From assembly GCF_001894945.1 (NCBI RefSeq), contig NZ_BCXE01000023.1, positions 124,001-188,000 of the forward strand: DNA of 64,000 bases, given 5' to 3'. Each line of letters opens with the position of its first letter. Position 1 is the stretch's first letter. Of this stretch, positions 30,880-41,381 are shown in pieces. A program made the position numbers and the translations under genes. The DNA is from Rhodococcus ruber NBRC 15591. Lineage in GTDB: Bacteria; Actinomycetota; Actinomycetes; Mycobacteriales; Mycobacteriaceae. The notes below the pieces were generated by a model. That model was not told where the DNA came from. It did no database searches and saw nothing but the letters and a program-made list of their open reading frames with translations.

Positions 30880-31844
30880 GATGCGTCCTCCAGTGCGTCG
30901 ACTACCCGCGCCCGGTGCACGTCCGCGGTGCCCCACGCGGTGACGAGGGCCCGCACCCGGGTCAACGCCAGCGACAGATCGTGTTCGAGGGTGTAGCCGA
31001 TGGCGCCGTGCACCTGCAGTGCCGTCCGTGCCGCCCGGTAGGCCGCGTCGCCGCAGGCGACTTTCGCGGCCGAGACGTCGCGGGAGGCGGTCGCTGCGCC
31101 GTCGCGCACCGCGAGGGCCGCACCGAGCAGCAGCGGGCGCGCCATCTCGAGGCCGACGGCGACCTCGGCGAGGTGGTGCTTGACGGCCTGGAACGAGCCG
31201 ATGGCGCGACCGAACTGCTTGCGCTGCTGCGCGTACTCGACCGTAGTGTCGAGGAGGGTGCGTCCGAGCCCCTGCAGCTGCGCCGCGGTGGCCAGGGCTC
31301 CGTAGTCGAACGCCGCGCCGAAGTCCGTGTCGCCCAATGCGTCCGCCGCGGCGACGGCATGCAGACGACGGGCCGGGTCGACGGACTGCCGAACGTCGCC
31401 GGCGGTGCCCGTCGAGACCGTGCCGCCGTCGACGTGCAGCACGAGGTCGGCGACGTCGGCGTCGACCGCGTACGGCACGTGCGGTGCCGCGGCGACCGTC
31501 GCGAGCTCACCGGAGGCGAGTGCGGGCAGCCGGTCCGGAGCGACGGCGGCCAGCAGGATCGGCGCGACGGCCACGGTCTCCACGATCGGGCCGGGCACCG
31601 CGTGGCGACCGAGCTGTTCCATGGCGACGACGAGGTCGACGGCGTCGGCCCCGAGACCGTCGTGGTCCTCGTCGACGAGCAGCGCGCCGACGCCGACCTC
31701 GGCGAGCCGTTGCCACACCTTCAGGCCGGGGCCGGTGTCACCGGCGGCCCACGACCGGACGACCGCAGGCAGATCGGACTTGGCGAGCAGCGCGTCGATG
31801 CTGGACGCGAAGTCCTCGTGGGAGGAGTCGAGCGCGAATCTCAT
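30876..31844 (-). CDS. fadE32: Acyl-CoA dehydrogenase, FadE32-like
   Basis: A 322-residue short acyl-CoA dehydrogenase subunit. VGVGALLVDEDHDGLGADAVD and QRKQFGRAIGSFQAVKHHLAEV are the conserved blocks, while the middle domain is shortened as in the partner subunit of heteromeric sterol dehydrogenases. The start overlaps the upstream fadE31-like stop by four bases. Identity within the FadE31-33 group rests on order and length. Confidence 0.82.
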   Translation of the reverse strand: MRFALDSSHEDFASSIDALLAKSDLPAVVRSWAAGDTGPGLKVWQRLAEVGVGALLVDEDHDGLGADAVDLVVAMEQLGRHAVPGPIVETVAVAPILLAAVAPDRLPALASGELATVAAAPHVPYAVDADVADLVLHVDGGTVSTGTAGDVRQSVDPARRLHAVAAADALGDTDFGAAFDYGALATAAQLQGLGRTLLDTTVEYAQQRKQFGRAIGSFQAVKHHLAEVAVGLEMARPLLLGAALAVRDGAATASRDVSAAKVACGDAAYRAARTALQVHGAIGYTLEHDLSLALTRVRALVTAWGTADVHRARVVDALEDAS

Positions 31845-33001
31845 CGGTCGCCCTTCGGAAGGCCGAGCAGCCGCTCGGCGATGACGTTCTTCTGGATTTC
31901 GTTGGTGCCCGCGTAGATCGGCCCCGACAGCGAGAACAGGTAGCCGTCGGTCCAGCCGTCGGCGATCTCCGCGGCCGGGCCCTGCAGGTCCAGCGCGGTC
32001 TCGTGGGCGGCGATGTCCCAGTCCGACCAGAACACCTTGTTGATGGACGACTCGGCGCCGAGCTGGCCGCCGTCCTGCAGCCGGGTGACGGTGGCCCAGG
32101 TGGACAACTCGTATGCGCGCGCCCCGATCCACGCGTCGGCGACGCGGTTGCGCAGGGCCGCGTCCCCGTGCCGGTCCGACGCCGCGTACAGCGCCAGCAG
32201 GCGGTCGGCGGTGGCGAGGAACCGTCCGGGGGAGCGCAGCGACAGTCCGCGTTCGTTCGAGGCGGTGCTCATCGCGACGCGCCATCCCTCGTTCACGCCG
32301 CCGATCACGCCGGACTCGCCGGGGTCGGCGGGATCGTCCGGGACGAACACGTCTTCGAGGAAGATCTCCGCGAAGCCGGGTTCGCCGTCGAGCTGGTCGA
32401 TGGGCCGGACGGTGACGCCCTCGGCACGCAGATCGAACATGAAGTAGGTGATGCCCTTGTGTCGCTGCGCATCCGGGTCGGAACGGAACAGGCCGAAGCC
32501 CATGTCCGCGAAGGACGCCCGCGAGCTCCACGTCTTCTGCCCGTTGAGCAGCCACCCGCCGTCGACCCGCCGGGCGGTCGAGCGCAGCGACGCGAGGTCG
32601 CTGCCGGACTCCGGCTCGGACCAGGCCTGGGCCCAGATGTCGTCGGCGCGGGCCATGCGCGGCATGATGCGCGCGAGCTGGTCGGGGTGGGCGTGCTCGA
32701 ACAGCGTGGGAGCGAGCAGGAAGATTCCGTTCTGGCTGACCCGGCCCGGCGCGCCGGCGCGGTAGTACTCCTCCTCGAACACCACCCACTGCTGCAGCGT
32801 GGCGTTGCGCCCGCCGAGTTCTTCGGGCCACGAGACGACCGACAGACGGGCCTCGGCGAGGGTGCGTTCCCACTCGCGGTGTTCCTCGAAGCCCTCGGCC
32901 GTGTCCATGGACTTCAGCGGGCTCGACGGGACGTTCTCGGTGAGGAAGGCGCGGACCTCGTCGCGGAAGGCGAGGGTCGCGTCGTCGAGTTGCAGATCCA
33001 C
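31841..33001 (-). CDS. fadE31: Acyl-CoA dehydrogenase, FadE31-like
   Basis: A 386-residue full-length acyl-CoA dehydrogenase. Blocks include SWPEELGGRNATLQQWVVFEEEY, WAQAWSEPESGSDLASL, LNGQKTWSSRA and YAGTNEIQKNVIAERLLGLP. It should supply the FAD-binding half of a heteromer with the following fadE genes in HIP breakdown. The GTG start at 33001 abuts the enoyl-CoA hydratase stop. Co-transcribed with fadD3. Confidence 0.84.
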   Translation of the reverse strand: MDLQLDDATLAFRDEVRAFLTENVPSSPLKSMDTAEGFEEHREWERTLAEARLSVVSWPEELGGRNATLQQWVVFEEEYYRAGAPGRVSQNGIFLLAPTLFEHAHPDQLARIMPRMARADDIWAQAWSEPESGSDLASLRSTARRVDGGWLLNGQKTWSSRASFADMGFGLFRSDPDAQRHKGITYFMFDLRAEGVTVRPIDQLDGEPGFAEIFLEDVFVPDDPADPGESGVIGGVNEGWRVAMSTASNERGLSLRSPGRFLATADRLLALYAASDRHGDAALRNRVADAWIGARAYELSTWATVTRLQDGGQLGAESSINKVFWSDWDIAAHETALDLQGPAAEIADGWTDGYLFSLSGPIYAGTNEIQKNVIAERLLGLPKGDR

Positions 33002-33894
33002 TACTTCGTTCCTTCCTGCGCGGCAGAGTTCCCGCCGCTCACCGGGCGTGCGCTCGCGGCCATCGATTTCGCGTTCATGCCGCCGAGGGAGTCGGTGCCG
33101 ACCTCGGCGTTGTGGGCGTGCGCGAAGTGGTGCAGGCCGAACACCGAGTCCATGCCGTTGCGCATGCCCATCTGGTCCTCGCACTGGTTGACGGCGCGCT
33201 TGGTCAGGGCCAGCCCGAACCGCGGCATCTCCGCGATCCGTCCGGCCAGGGCGAGGGTCTCCTCCTCGAGCTTCTCGCGTGGCACGACACGATTGACCAT
33301 GCCGACCTCGTAGGCGCGCTGGGCACCGAAGCGGTCACCGGTGTAGAGGATCTCCTTGGCGAAGCGCGTGCCCAGGACCCAGGGGTGGGCGAAGTACTCC
33401 ACGCCGGGAATGCCCATCCGCACCACCGGATCCGAGAAGAACGCGTCCTCCGAGGCGACGATCAGGTCGCACACCCACGCGAGCATGAGGCCGCCGGCGA
33501 TGCATGCGCCCTGCACCATCGCCACCGTCGGCTTGGGGATCTCCCGCCAGCGGCGGCACATGCCCAGGTACACCTCCATCTCGCGGGCGTACCGCTGGTC
33601 GCCGCCGGGCTTGTCGACGTGGTCCCACCACATGACGGCCTTGTTGTCGTAGTGGACGTGGTGGTCACGACCGGGGGTGCCCAGGTCGTGCCCGGCGGAG
33701 AAGTGCTTGCCGTTGCCGGCGAGCACGATCACCTTGACCTCGTCGTCCTCGACGGCGCGTTCGAAGGCGGCGTCGAGCGCGTAGGTCATCACGGAGTTCT
33801 GCGCGTTGCGGTAGTCCGGCCGGTTGAGGGTGACGATCGCGATGCCGTCGCGCACCTCGTAGGTGACGACATCGGGCTCGTAGGGGACGGTCAT
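33001..33894 (-). CDS. Enoyl-CoA hydratase/isomerase of the HIP cluster
   Basis: A 297-residue crotonase-fold enzyme. GNGKHFSAGHDLG and MVQGACIAGGLMLAWVCDLIVASEDAFFSDPVVRMGIPG give the two oxyanion-hole regions. It sits between fadD3 and the fadE31-33-like genes, where M. tuberculosis has no hydratase, so it may hydrate an unsaturated HIP-CoA intermediate. Stop and start codons overlap on both sides, showing tight coupling. Substrate unproven. Confidence 0.85.
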   Translation of the reverse strand: MTVPYEPDVVTYEVRDGIAIVTLNRPDYRNAQNSVMTYALDAAFERAVEDDEVKVIVLAGNGKHFSAGHDLGTPGRDHHVHYDNKAVMWWDHVDKPGGDQRYAREMEVYLGMCRRWREIPKPTVAMVQGACIAGGLMLAWVCDLIVASEDAFFSDPVVRMGIPGVEYFAHPWVLGTRFAKEILYTGDRFGAQRAYEVGMVNRVVPREKLEEETLALAGRIAEMPRFGLALTKRAVNQCEDQMGMRNGMDSVFGLHHFAHAHNAEVGTDSLGGMNAKSMAASARPVSGGNSAAQEGTK

Positions 33895-35438
33895 GACTTC
33901 TCCTCACGCAGAATGTTTTTCAGAACCTTGCCGGACGGGTTACGGGGCAGGTGCCCGGTGAAGCGAACCGAGCGCGGCACCTTGAAGTTGGCCAGCTTCT
34001 CCTTGCAGAACGCGATCACCGACTCCTCGGTGAGGCCGCTGCCCTCGAGGGCGACGACGTGCGCGCGGCCGACCTCGCCCATGCGCTCGTCGGGCACGCC
34101 GACGACCGCGACCTCGTGGACGCCGGGCAGGCGCATCAACGCCGCCTCGATCTCGGCGGGATAGACGTTGAACCCCCCGCTGATGTACATGTCCTTGAGC
34201 CGGTCGGTGATGTCGAGGTAGCCGCGTTCGTCGAGGGTGCCGACGTCGCCGGTGTGCAGCCAGCCGTCGGCGTCGATCGTCTCGGCGGTGGCCTCCGGGT
34301 CGTCGAGGTAACCGAGCATCACGTTCGGGCCGCGCAGCAGGATCTCGCCCTTGTCGCCGATGCGGACCTCGAAGCCGGCGGCGGCGCGGCCGGAGGAGGT
34401 GGAGACGGTGACGGGATCGTCGTCGGTGCGGCACATCGTCGCGACCACGGCCTCGGTCTGGCCGTACGCGGTGAGCACGGCGTCGAAGCTCAGTTCGTTC
34501 TGCATGCGCTCGACGAGCGCGACGGGCACGGGTGCGGCCCCGGTGACCGCGATCCGCAGGGACGACATGTCGAACTCGTCGCGGCGGGGGTGGTCGAGGA
34601 TGCTCTGGTAGATCGTCGGTGCGCCCGGCAGCACGCTGATCCGCCGGTCGGCGACGGTGGCCATGACCTTCTCGACGTCGAACACCGCCATCGGCACGGC
34701 GGTCGCGCCCGCGAGCAGCGCGGCGACGAACCCGGCCTTGTAGCCGAAGCTGTGGAAGAACGGATTGATGATCAGGTAGTTGTCGTCCGGCGTGAGCTCG
34801 GCGCACTCGGCCCACGCCTGCGCGACCCCGATCAGCTGCCGGTGGGCGCTGAGCACGCCCTTGCTGCGCCCGGTCGTGCCCGAGGTGAACAGGATGTCGC
34901 TGACGTCGTCGGGGGAGACGGCCCGCGCCCGGGCGTCGGCCTCGGTGCGCGCGTCCGCCGTCGCCGCGGCGAGGAAGTCGTCCCAGTCCACGACGCCGTC
35001 GGCCGGTGCGTCGGTCCCACCCAGCGGGACCCGCACCACGGTGGGCACGTGCAGGCCGGGCGCGGCGGCGCGCAGGGCGGCGTACCTGTCCGTGCCGAGG
35101 AAGTCGCCGGCGACGACGAGGGCCTCGGCACGGATGCGGTCGAGGATGTCGTGCGCCTCCGCCCCGGTGTAGCGGGTGTTGACGGGGACGACGACGCCGC
35201 CGGCCCACTGGATCCCGAGCGCAGCGACTATCCAGTGGTGGGTGTTGGGCGACCAGATCGCGACGCGTGCGCCGGGCCCGACGCCGTGGGCGACGAGTGC
35301 GGCGGCGAATTCGCGGACGTGATCGCGAAGTTGTGCGAACGTCGGTCGCACGTCGCCGTCGACGATCGCGGTCCGGTCGGCGTACACCGATGCGGCGCGT
35401 TCGACGGCGGCCGGTGTGGTTCTCGGTTGTGCAGTCAC
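33891..35438 (-). CDS. fadD3: HIP-CoA ligase
   Basis: A 515-residue ANL acyl-CoA synthetase. ILFTSGTTGRSKG, AYGQTEA, LHTGDVG and NPSGKVLK are the expected motifs. Placement opposite fadE30 with a KstR2-type box between, and next to the FadE31-33-like genes, identifies it as FadD3, which activates the hexahydroindanedione propanoate left after rings A and B are removed. The start is a GTG with GGGAG eight bases upstream. Confidence 0.9.
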   Translation of the reverse strand: MTAQPRTTPAAVERAASVYADRTAIVDGDVRPTFAQLRDHVREFAAALVAHGVGPGARVAIWSPNTHHWIVAALGIQWAGGVVVPVNTRYTGAEAHDILDRIRAEALVVAGDFLGTDRYAALRAAAPGLHVPTVVRVPLGGTDAPADGVVDWDDFLAAATADARTEADARARAVSPDDVSDILFTSGTTGRSKGVLSAHRQLIGVAQAWAECAELTPDDNYLIINPFFHSFGYKAGFVAALLAGATAVPMAVFDVEKVMATVADRRISVLPGAPTIYQSILDHPRRDEFDMSSLRIAVTGAAPVPVALVERMQNELSFDAVLTAYGQTEAVVATMCRTDDDPVTVSTSSGRAAAGFEVRIGDKGEILLRGPNVMLGYLDDPEATAETIDADGWLHTGDVGTLDERGYLDITDRLKDMYISGGFNVYPAEIEAALMRLPGVHEVAVVGVPDERMGEVGRAHVVALEGSGLTEESVIAFCKEKLANFKVPRSVRFTGHLPRNPSGKVLKNILREEKS

Positions 35439-35452
35439 GGAGCTCCCTACCT

Positions 35453-35466
35453 AGCAAGTGCTTGGT
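35453..35466. promoter_or_regulatory. KstR2-type operator between fadD3 and fadE30
   Basis: AGCAAGTGCTTGGT matches the published KstR2 consensus ANCAAGNNCTTGNT at all fixed positions. It lies 15 bases from the fadD3 start and just upstream of the fadE30 -10 box, so it can repress both directions. HIP-CoA relieves KstR2 in related species. Confidence 0.9.
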
Positions 35467-35470
35467 AGGT

Positions 35471-35482
35471 TATCGTACAGAC
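35471..35482 (+). promoter_or_regulatory. Leaderless promoter of fadE30
   Basis: TATCGT (35471-35476) fits the TANNNT -10 element and is six bases from GTG 35483, with no ribosome-binding site. The KstR2-type box ends four bases upstream of the -10 box. Confidence 0.55.
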
Positions 35483-36702
<1,220 letters not shown>

Positions 36703-36706
<4 letters not shown>

Positions 36707-37503
36707 CCACTTCCCCCCTCGCCACCCCGCCCGTCGAGACCCCGGGCCACGGCCTGCTGAGCGGCAAGAAGGTCGTCGTCACCGCCGCCGCCGGCACGGG
36801 CATCGGGTTCGCGACCGCCCGTCGCGCCTTGCTCGAGGGCGGCGACGTGCTCGTCTCCGACTTCCACGAGCGCCGGCTCGGGGAGACGGTCGACAAGCTC
36901 GCCGCCGAGTTCCCGTCGCAGCAGGTGGAGTCCGTCGTGTGCGACGTCTCCTCGACCGAGCAGGTCGATGCGCTGATCACCGGGGCCGCCGAGCGACTCG
37001 GGCGCATCGACGTGCTGGTCAACAACGCCGGCCTCGGCGGCGAGACCCCCGTCGTCGACATGACCGACGAGCAGTGGGACCGCGTCCTCGACATCACCCT
37101 CACCAGCACCTTCCGTGCGACGCGCGCGGCGCTGCGCTACTTCCGGTCGGCCGACCACGGCGGCGTCCTCGTCAACAACGCCTCCGTGCTCGGGTGGCGC
37201 GCGCAGCACTCGCAGGCGCACTACGCGGCCGCCAAGGCCGGCGTGATGGCGCTGACCCGCTGCTCGGCGATCGAGGCCGCCGAGTACGGGGTCCGGATCA
37301 ACGCCGTCGCGCCGTCGATCGCGCGGCACGCCTTCCTCGCGAAGGTCACCAGCGAGGAACTGCTCGACCGGCTCGCCGCCGACGAGGCGTACGGGCGGGC
37401 CGCGGAGGTCTGGGAGATCGCCGCGACCATCGCCATGCTCGCCAGCGACTACACCACGTACCTGACCGGTGAGGTCGTCTCGATCTCGTCGCAGCGGGCC
37501 TGA
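36703..37503 (+). CDS. ipdF: HIP-pathway SDR (IpdF, Rv3559c-like)
   Basis: A 266-residue short-chain dehydrogenase. Nucleotide loop TAAAGTGIGFATA, NNAG, and the active-site Ser with YAAAK (HYAAAKAG) are all present. It acts on the 5-hydroxy/5-oxo group of HIP-CoA in the known pathway. Four-base overlap with fadE30 indicates an operon; a long palindrome separates it from kstR2. Confidence 0.88.
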
Positions 37504-37504
37504 C

Positions 37505-37548
37505 CCGTGCGCGGTTCCGGTAGCGGCCGCTACCGAAACCGCGCACGG
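37505..37548. terminator. 44-bp loopless palindrome (family B) between ipdF and kstR2
   Basis: The arms CCGTGCGCGGTTCCGGTAGCGG and near-complement differ at one pair, with no separate loop. It starts two bases after the ipdF stop and lies 22 bases before kstR2 on the same strand. It may terminate or attenuate between them. It closely resembles 48130-48173. Confidence 0.65.
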
Positions 37549-37569
37549 CAGCCCTGAAAGGATGCCTCC

Positions 37570-38172
37570 ATGACTCCTCCCAGAGACGATGCCACCAAGT
37601 CCGGGCGTCGGGCCGAGCTGCTCGACATCGCCGCGGAACTGTTCGCCTCGCGCGGCGTGCGTGCCACCACCGTGCGCGACATCGCCGACGCCGCAGGCAT
37701 CCTGTCGGGCAGTCTCTACCACCACTTCGACTCCAAGGAGTCGATGGTCGACGAGATCCTGCGGGGATTTCTCGACGACCTGTTCGGTCGCTACCGCGAG
37801 ATCGTCGCCTCGGGTTCGGACTCGCGTGCCACCCTCGAGGCGCTCATCACCGCGTCGTACGAGTCGATCGACAAGTCGCACGCCGCGGTCGCGATCTACC
37901 AGGACGAGGCCAAGCGGCTCGTGGAGAACGAGCGGTTCTCCTACATCTCCGAGCGCAACACCGAATTCCGCGACCTGTGGGTGGGGGTGATCGAGCGCGG
38001 CATCGCCGACGGCACGTTCCGGCCGGACGTCGACGTCGAACTCGTCTTCCGGTTCCTGCGCGACACCGTGTGGGTGGCCGTGCGCTGGTACCGGCCCGGT
38101 GGCACCCTCACCGCCGACAAGGTGGCCCAGCAGTACCTGTCCATCGTGCTCGACGGACTTGCCAATCCCTGA
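37570..38172 (+). CDS. kstR2: TetR-family repressor of the HIP regulon
   Basis: A 200-residue TetR protein. The helix-turn-helix spans about residues 16-60 (DIAAELFASRGVRATTVRDIADAAG, SGSLYHHFDSKESMVDE), followed by a ligand-binding domain. Position between ipdF and fadA6 matches Rv3557c, and KstR2-type boxes occur at the two HIP promoters in the window. In relatives, HIP-CoA releases it from DNA. Confidence 0.9.
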   Translation: MTPPRDDATKSGRRAELLDIAAELFASRGVRATTVRDIADAAGILSGSLYHHFDSKESMVDEILRGFLDDLFGRYREIVASGSDSRATLEALITASYESIDKSHAAVAIYQDEAKRLVENERFSYISERNTEFRDLWVGVIERGIADGTFRPDVDVELVFRFLRDTVWVAVRWYRPGGTLTADKVAQQYLSIVLDGLANP

Positions 38173-38206
38173 ACCGACTTTTCCCGGAACCGACTAGGAG
38201 TCCCTC

Positions 38207-39355
38207 ATGACCGAGGCATACATCGTCGACGCGGTACGCACCCCGATCGGCAAGAAGAACGGCGGCCTGTCCGCCGTCCACCCCGCCGACCTGGGCGCGC
38301 ACGTGATCAAGGCGATCGTGGACCGCACCGGCATCGACCCGAGCGACGTCGACGACGTCGTCTTCGGCTGCGTCGACGCCATCGGCGGTCAGGCCGGCAA
38401 CATCGCCCGCACCTCGTGGCTCGCCGCCGGCTACCCGCAGCACGTCCCCGGCGTCACCGTCGACCGGCAGTGCGGGTCGAGCCAGCAGGCCCTGCACTTC
38501 GGTGCGCAGGCCATCCTGTCCGGCACCGCCGACCTCATCGTCGCCGGCGGCGTGCAGAACATGTCGCAGATCCCGATCTCGGCGGCGATGATCGTCGGGC
38601 AGCAGTACGGCTTCGACACCCCGTTCGGGGGTTCGACCGGCTGGACCGAGCGTTACGGCGATCAGGAGGTCTCGCAGTTCCGCGGTGCCGAGATGATCGC
38701 CGACAAGTGGGATCTCAGCCGTGAGGACCTCGAGCGCTGGGCGCTGCAGAGCCACGAGCGGGCCAAGGCGGCCATCGCCGAGGGCCGCTTCGAGGGCGAG
38801 ATCGTCCCGCTCGGCGACGCCGCCGTCGACGAGGGGCCCCGCGAGACGAGCCTCGAGAAGATGGCGTCCCTCGCGACGCTCGTCGAGGGCGGCAGGCTCA
38901 CCGCCGCCGTCGCCAGCCAGATCTCCGACGGTGCGTCGGCGGTGCTGCTCGCCTCCGACGAGGCCGTGCGCACGTACGGCCTGAAGCCTCGTGCACGGAT
39001 CCATCACCTCAGCGCCCGCGGCGACGACCCGATCTTCATGCTCAGCGCGCCCATCCCGGCCACGCAGCACGCGCTGGCGAAGACCGGTCTGAGCATCGAC
39101 GACATCGATCTGGTCGAGATCAACGAGGCCTTCGCCCCCGTCGTGCTGGCCTGGATCAAGGAGATCGGCGCAGACCCGGCCAAGGTCAACGTCAACGGCG
39201 GCGCCATCGCGCTGGGTCACCCGCTCGGCGCCACCGGCACCAAGCTGATGGCGACGCTGCTCAACGAGCTCGAGCGGCGCGAGGGCCGGTACGGGCTGCT
39301 GACGATCTGCGAGGGCGGCGGCACTGCGAACGTGACGATCATCGAGCGCGTGTAG
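38207..39355 (+). CDS. fadA6: Thiolase FadA6
   Basis: A 382-residue acetyl-CoA acetyltransferase-type thiolase. Nucleophile Cys89 is in DRQCGSSQQA; NEAFAPV, GHPLGATG (His) and CEGGGTA (second Cys) complete the active site. FadA6 performs the last thiolytic step of HIP degradation. AGGAG precedes the ATG. The gene is followed by a convergent-type hairpin. Confidence 0.92.
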   Translation: MTEAYIVDAVRTPIGKKNGGLSAVHPADLGAHVIKAIVDRTGIDPSDVDDVVFGCVDAIGGQAGNIARTSWLAAGYPQHVPGVTVDRQCGSSQQALHFGAQAILSGTADLIVAGGVQNMSQIPISAAMIVGQQYGFDTPFGGSTGWTERYGDQEVSQFRGAEMIADKWDLSREDLERWALQSHERAKAAIAEGRFEGEIVPLGDAAVDEGPRETSLEKMASLATLVEGGRLTAAVASQISDGASAVLLASDEAVRTYGLKPRARIHHLSARGDDPIFMLSAPIPATQHALAKTGLSIDDIDLVEINEAFAPVVLAWIKEIGADPAKVNVNGGAIALGHPLGATGTKLMATLLNELERREGRYGLLTICEGGGTANVTIIERV

Positions 39356-39370
39356 CCGGGGCGGCTGCGC

Positions 39371-39420
39371 CGCCGGTGTGTCCTTTGGGCGGTCAGGGCA
39401 ACCCAAAGGACGCACCGGCG
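39371..39420. terminator. Long-stem hairpin after fadA6
   Basis: Nineteen-base arms (CGCCGGTGTGTCCTTTGGG and near-complement, one mismatch) with a 12-base loop lie between fadA6 and the convergent secreted-protein gene. It is a probable bidirectional terminator. Confidence 0.7.
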
Positions 39421-39422
39421 CG

Positions 39423-39827
39423 TCAGCGCAGGGTCGGGTCGGTGACGCGGTCGCTGCTGCCGGCGGTGCGGAACACATGGTCCGCGAGATCGGCGAGCGG
39501 ATCGGCGGGTAGGACGTGGACGATCTGCTCGTGGACGACGCCGCCGTCCGGGCACCAGACGACCACCCGCCGGGGCCCGGGCGCCACCTGATGGGCGACC
39601 ATCGACCCGGACGGCTCGAGAGGCAGACTGCGGGTGTTCCCGTCCGCGTCCGGATCGACGCGGCAGCTCTCCGGGTGGACGGGCACGCCGTGCACCGTCA
39701 CCTTCACCCGCTCGCGGCCCGCGACGACGTCGGCGGTGGCGGTCGCGTGGGCCGTGGCCGGAACAACCACTGCCGCAACGATCGTGGACAACACCGCCGC
39801 CGTCGCACCTGCATACCCGAATCGCAT
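39423..39827 (-). CDS. Small secreted protein, unknown
   Basis: The 134-residue protein has an N-terminal hydrophobic signal (about residues 5-28) ending ATAHATA, a likely signal-peptidase I site. The mature part has two cysteines (SCRVD, VWCPDGG) that could form a disulfide. No domain is recognised. The ORF ends next to the terminator hairpin shared with fadA6. Confidence 0.65.
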   Translation of the reverse strand: MRFGYAGATAAVLSTIVAAVVVPATAHATATADVVAGRERVKVTVHGVPVHPESCRVDPDADGNTRSLPLEPSGSMVAHQVAPGPRRVVVWCPDGGVVHEQIVHVLPADPLADLADHVFRTAGSSDRVTDPTLR

Positions 39828-39895
39828 GGCTTCTCCCTCCCGTGCGGGCCTCTCCCACCCGTCGGGCACAGCGTACGACACGGGCGGGCGGCCGC

Positions 39896-41293
39896 TCAGG
39901 ACTTGAAGGACACCCGGGCGTGCAGGCCCTCCGGCATGAGCGTGAGACGTTCGGCGACCTTCAGCCGGTAGCCGGGATCCATCGTCAGGTCGTACCGGCG
40001 CAACAGGGTTCCCAGCACGAGTGTTGCCTCGTGCAGCGCGAACTGCCGTCCGATGCAGGCGCGTTCTCCGGTGCCGAACGGCTTGTACACGTGCGCGGGG
40101 CGGGCCCGGACCCGTTCGGGCAGGAATCGGTCGGGGTCGAACTCGTCGGCGTCGTCGCCCCACACCGCGCGGTCCCGGTGCACCGCGGGCAGCAGCACGA
40201 GCACCCAGTCGCCTGCGCGCATCCGGTACCGGCCACCCAGGGTGGTGTCCGCCTTCGCTTCCCGCGCGTACGCGGGTGCGGTCGGCCACAGCCGCAGCGC
40301 CTCGTCGAGCACCCGGCGGACGTAGCGCAGCTTGGCGATCTGTTCGAAGGCGGGCTCGCCGTCGCCCCAGACCTCCTCGACCTCCGCCCGTGCCCGCGCG
40401 TAGGCCCGCGGGTCGCGCATCAGGTAGTACAGGGCGAACGACAAGGCGCCCGAGGTGGTTTCGTGTCCGGCGACGAGGAAGGTGAGCACCTGGTTGCGGA
40501 TGTTGACGGGGTCGAGCCTGTGGGGATCGTCCTCGCGGGCCGCCCGCAGCATCAGCTCGAGCAGGTCGTCGGGGGCGGGGCCGGGCGCATCGCTCCTGCT
40601 GCGGATCACTGCGTCGACGACGTCGTGCATGTGCGCCCGGTCGAGGTCGTACTGCCGCTTGGCGGCGGGGAAGAGGAAGCGCCCGACGACGGGAACGGTG
40701 CGCAGCATGCTGCGCTGCGAGAACGACAGGCCGCCGACCATCGCCTCGACGAACGGGTGCCGCTCTTCGCGTTCGAACGGCTCGAACGAGTAGCTGAACC
40801 CGGTGCGGCCGATGGTCTCCAGGGTCAGCTTCGTCATGTCCGCGGCGACGTCGACGTCGCCGCCGCTGCGCGCCCGGCGGTCCCAGTGCGCGACGAGCTG
40901 AGCGGTGACGTCGAGCATCGTGGCGTGGTACCGGCGCATCGCCTGCTGCGTGAACGCCGGCATGAGCAGTTCGTGAGCGCGACGCCAGTTCGGTTCCTCG
41001 TTGTAGGCGGTGAACAGCCCGTCACCGCCGATCGCCCGCAGGGCCTCGACCCCCGGGGCGAGGTGCTTGGCGAAGCGCTTCTCGTCGGACAGCTCGGCGG
41101 TGAGTTCGCCGGAGCAGACGAACACGAAGCGACGGCCGAACGCCGTCCGCTCGAACACCGGGCCGAGGGCCTTGTGGGTGGCCATCGAGTTCTGCACCGG
41201 GGTCTTCAGCGACATGCCCAGGACGTCGCCGGCGAGGGGCAGGCGTTTCGGCGGGCGTGGAATTTCGGTGTCGAACACCCGCGACGTGGCCAT
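39896..41293 (-). CDS. Cytochrome P450, BM3-like haem domain
   Basis: A 465-residue P450. The haem Cys413 lies in FGTGERACIGRQFA, the I-helix is FLVAGHETTSG and the ExxR is EALR. The sequence resembles CYP102-type fatty acid hydroxylase haem domains, but no fused reductase follows. The ATG at 41293 is preferred because GGAG is seven bases upstream; ATG 41299 is an alternative. The divergent TetR gene is its likely regulator. Confidence 0.88.
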   Translation of the reverse strand: MATSRVFDTEIPRPPKRLPLAGDVLGMSLKTPVQNSMATHKALGPVFERTAFGRRFVFVCSGELTAELSDEKRFAKHLAPGVEALRAIGGDGLFTAYNEEPNWRRAHELLMPAFTQQAMRRYHATMLDVTAQLVAHWDRRARSGGDVDVAADMTKLTLETIGRTGFSYSFEPFEREERHPFVEAMVGGLSFSQRSMLRTVPVVGRFLFPAAKRQYDLDRAHMHDVVDAVIRSRSDAPGPAPDDLLELMLRAAREDDPHRLDPVNIRNQVLTFLVAGHETTSGALSFALYYLMRDPRAYARARAEVEEVWGDGEPAFEQIAKLRYVRRVLDEALRLWPTAPAYAREAKADTTLGGRYRMRAGDWVLVLLPAVHRDRAVWGDDADEFDPDRFLPERVRARPAHVYKPFGTGERACIGRQFALHEATLVLGTLLRRYDLTMDPGYRLKVAERLTLMPEGLHARVSFKS

Positions 41294-41349
41294 GACCATG
41301 CTCCGACCCCCAGCTATTGAATCCGTGTACAGTAGCCACGCTACGCCGG

Positions 41350-41365
41350 GACGGACGTCTGTCAA
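41350..41365. promoter_or_regulatory. Putative TetR operator and -35 box between P450 and TetR genes
   Basis: GACGGACGTCTGTC (41350-41363) is a palindrome with one mismatch. On the minus strand TTGACA (41360-41365) with TAGCGT 16 bases further makes a P450 promoter that this palindrome overlaps. On the plus strand TAGATT (41370-41375) lies six bases before the TetR GTG. Operator use is inferred. Confidence 0.4.
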
Positions 41366-41381
41366 GAACTAGATTGGATTC

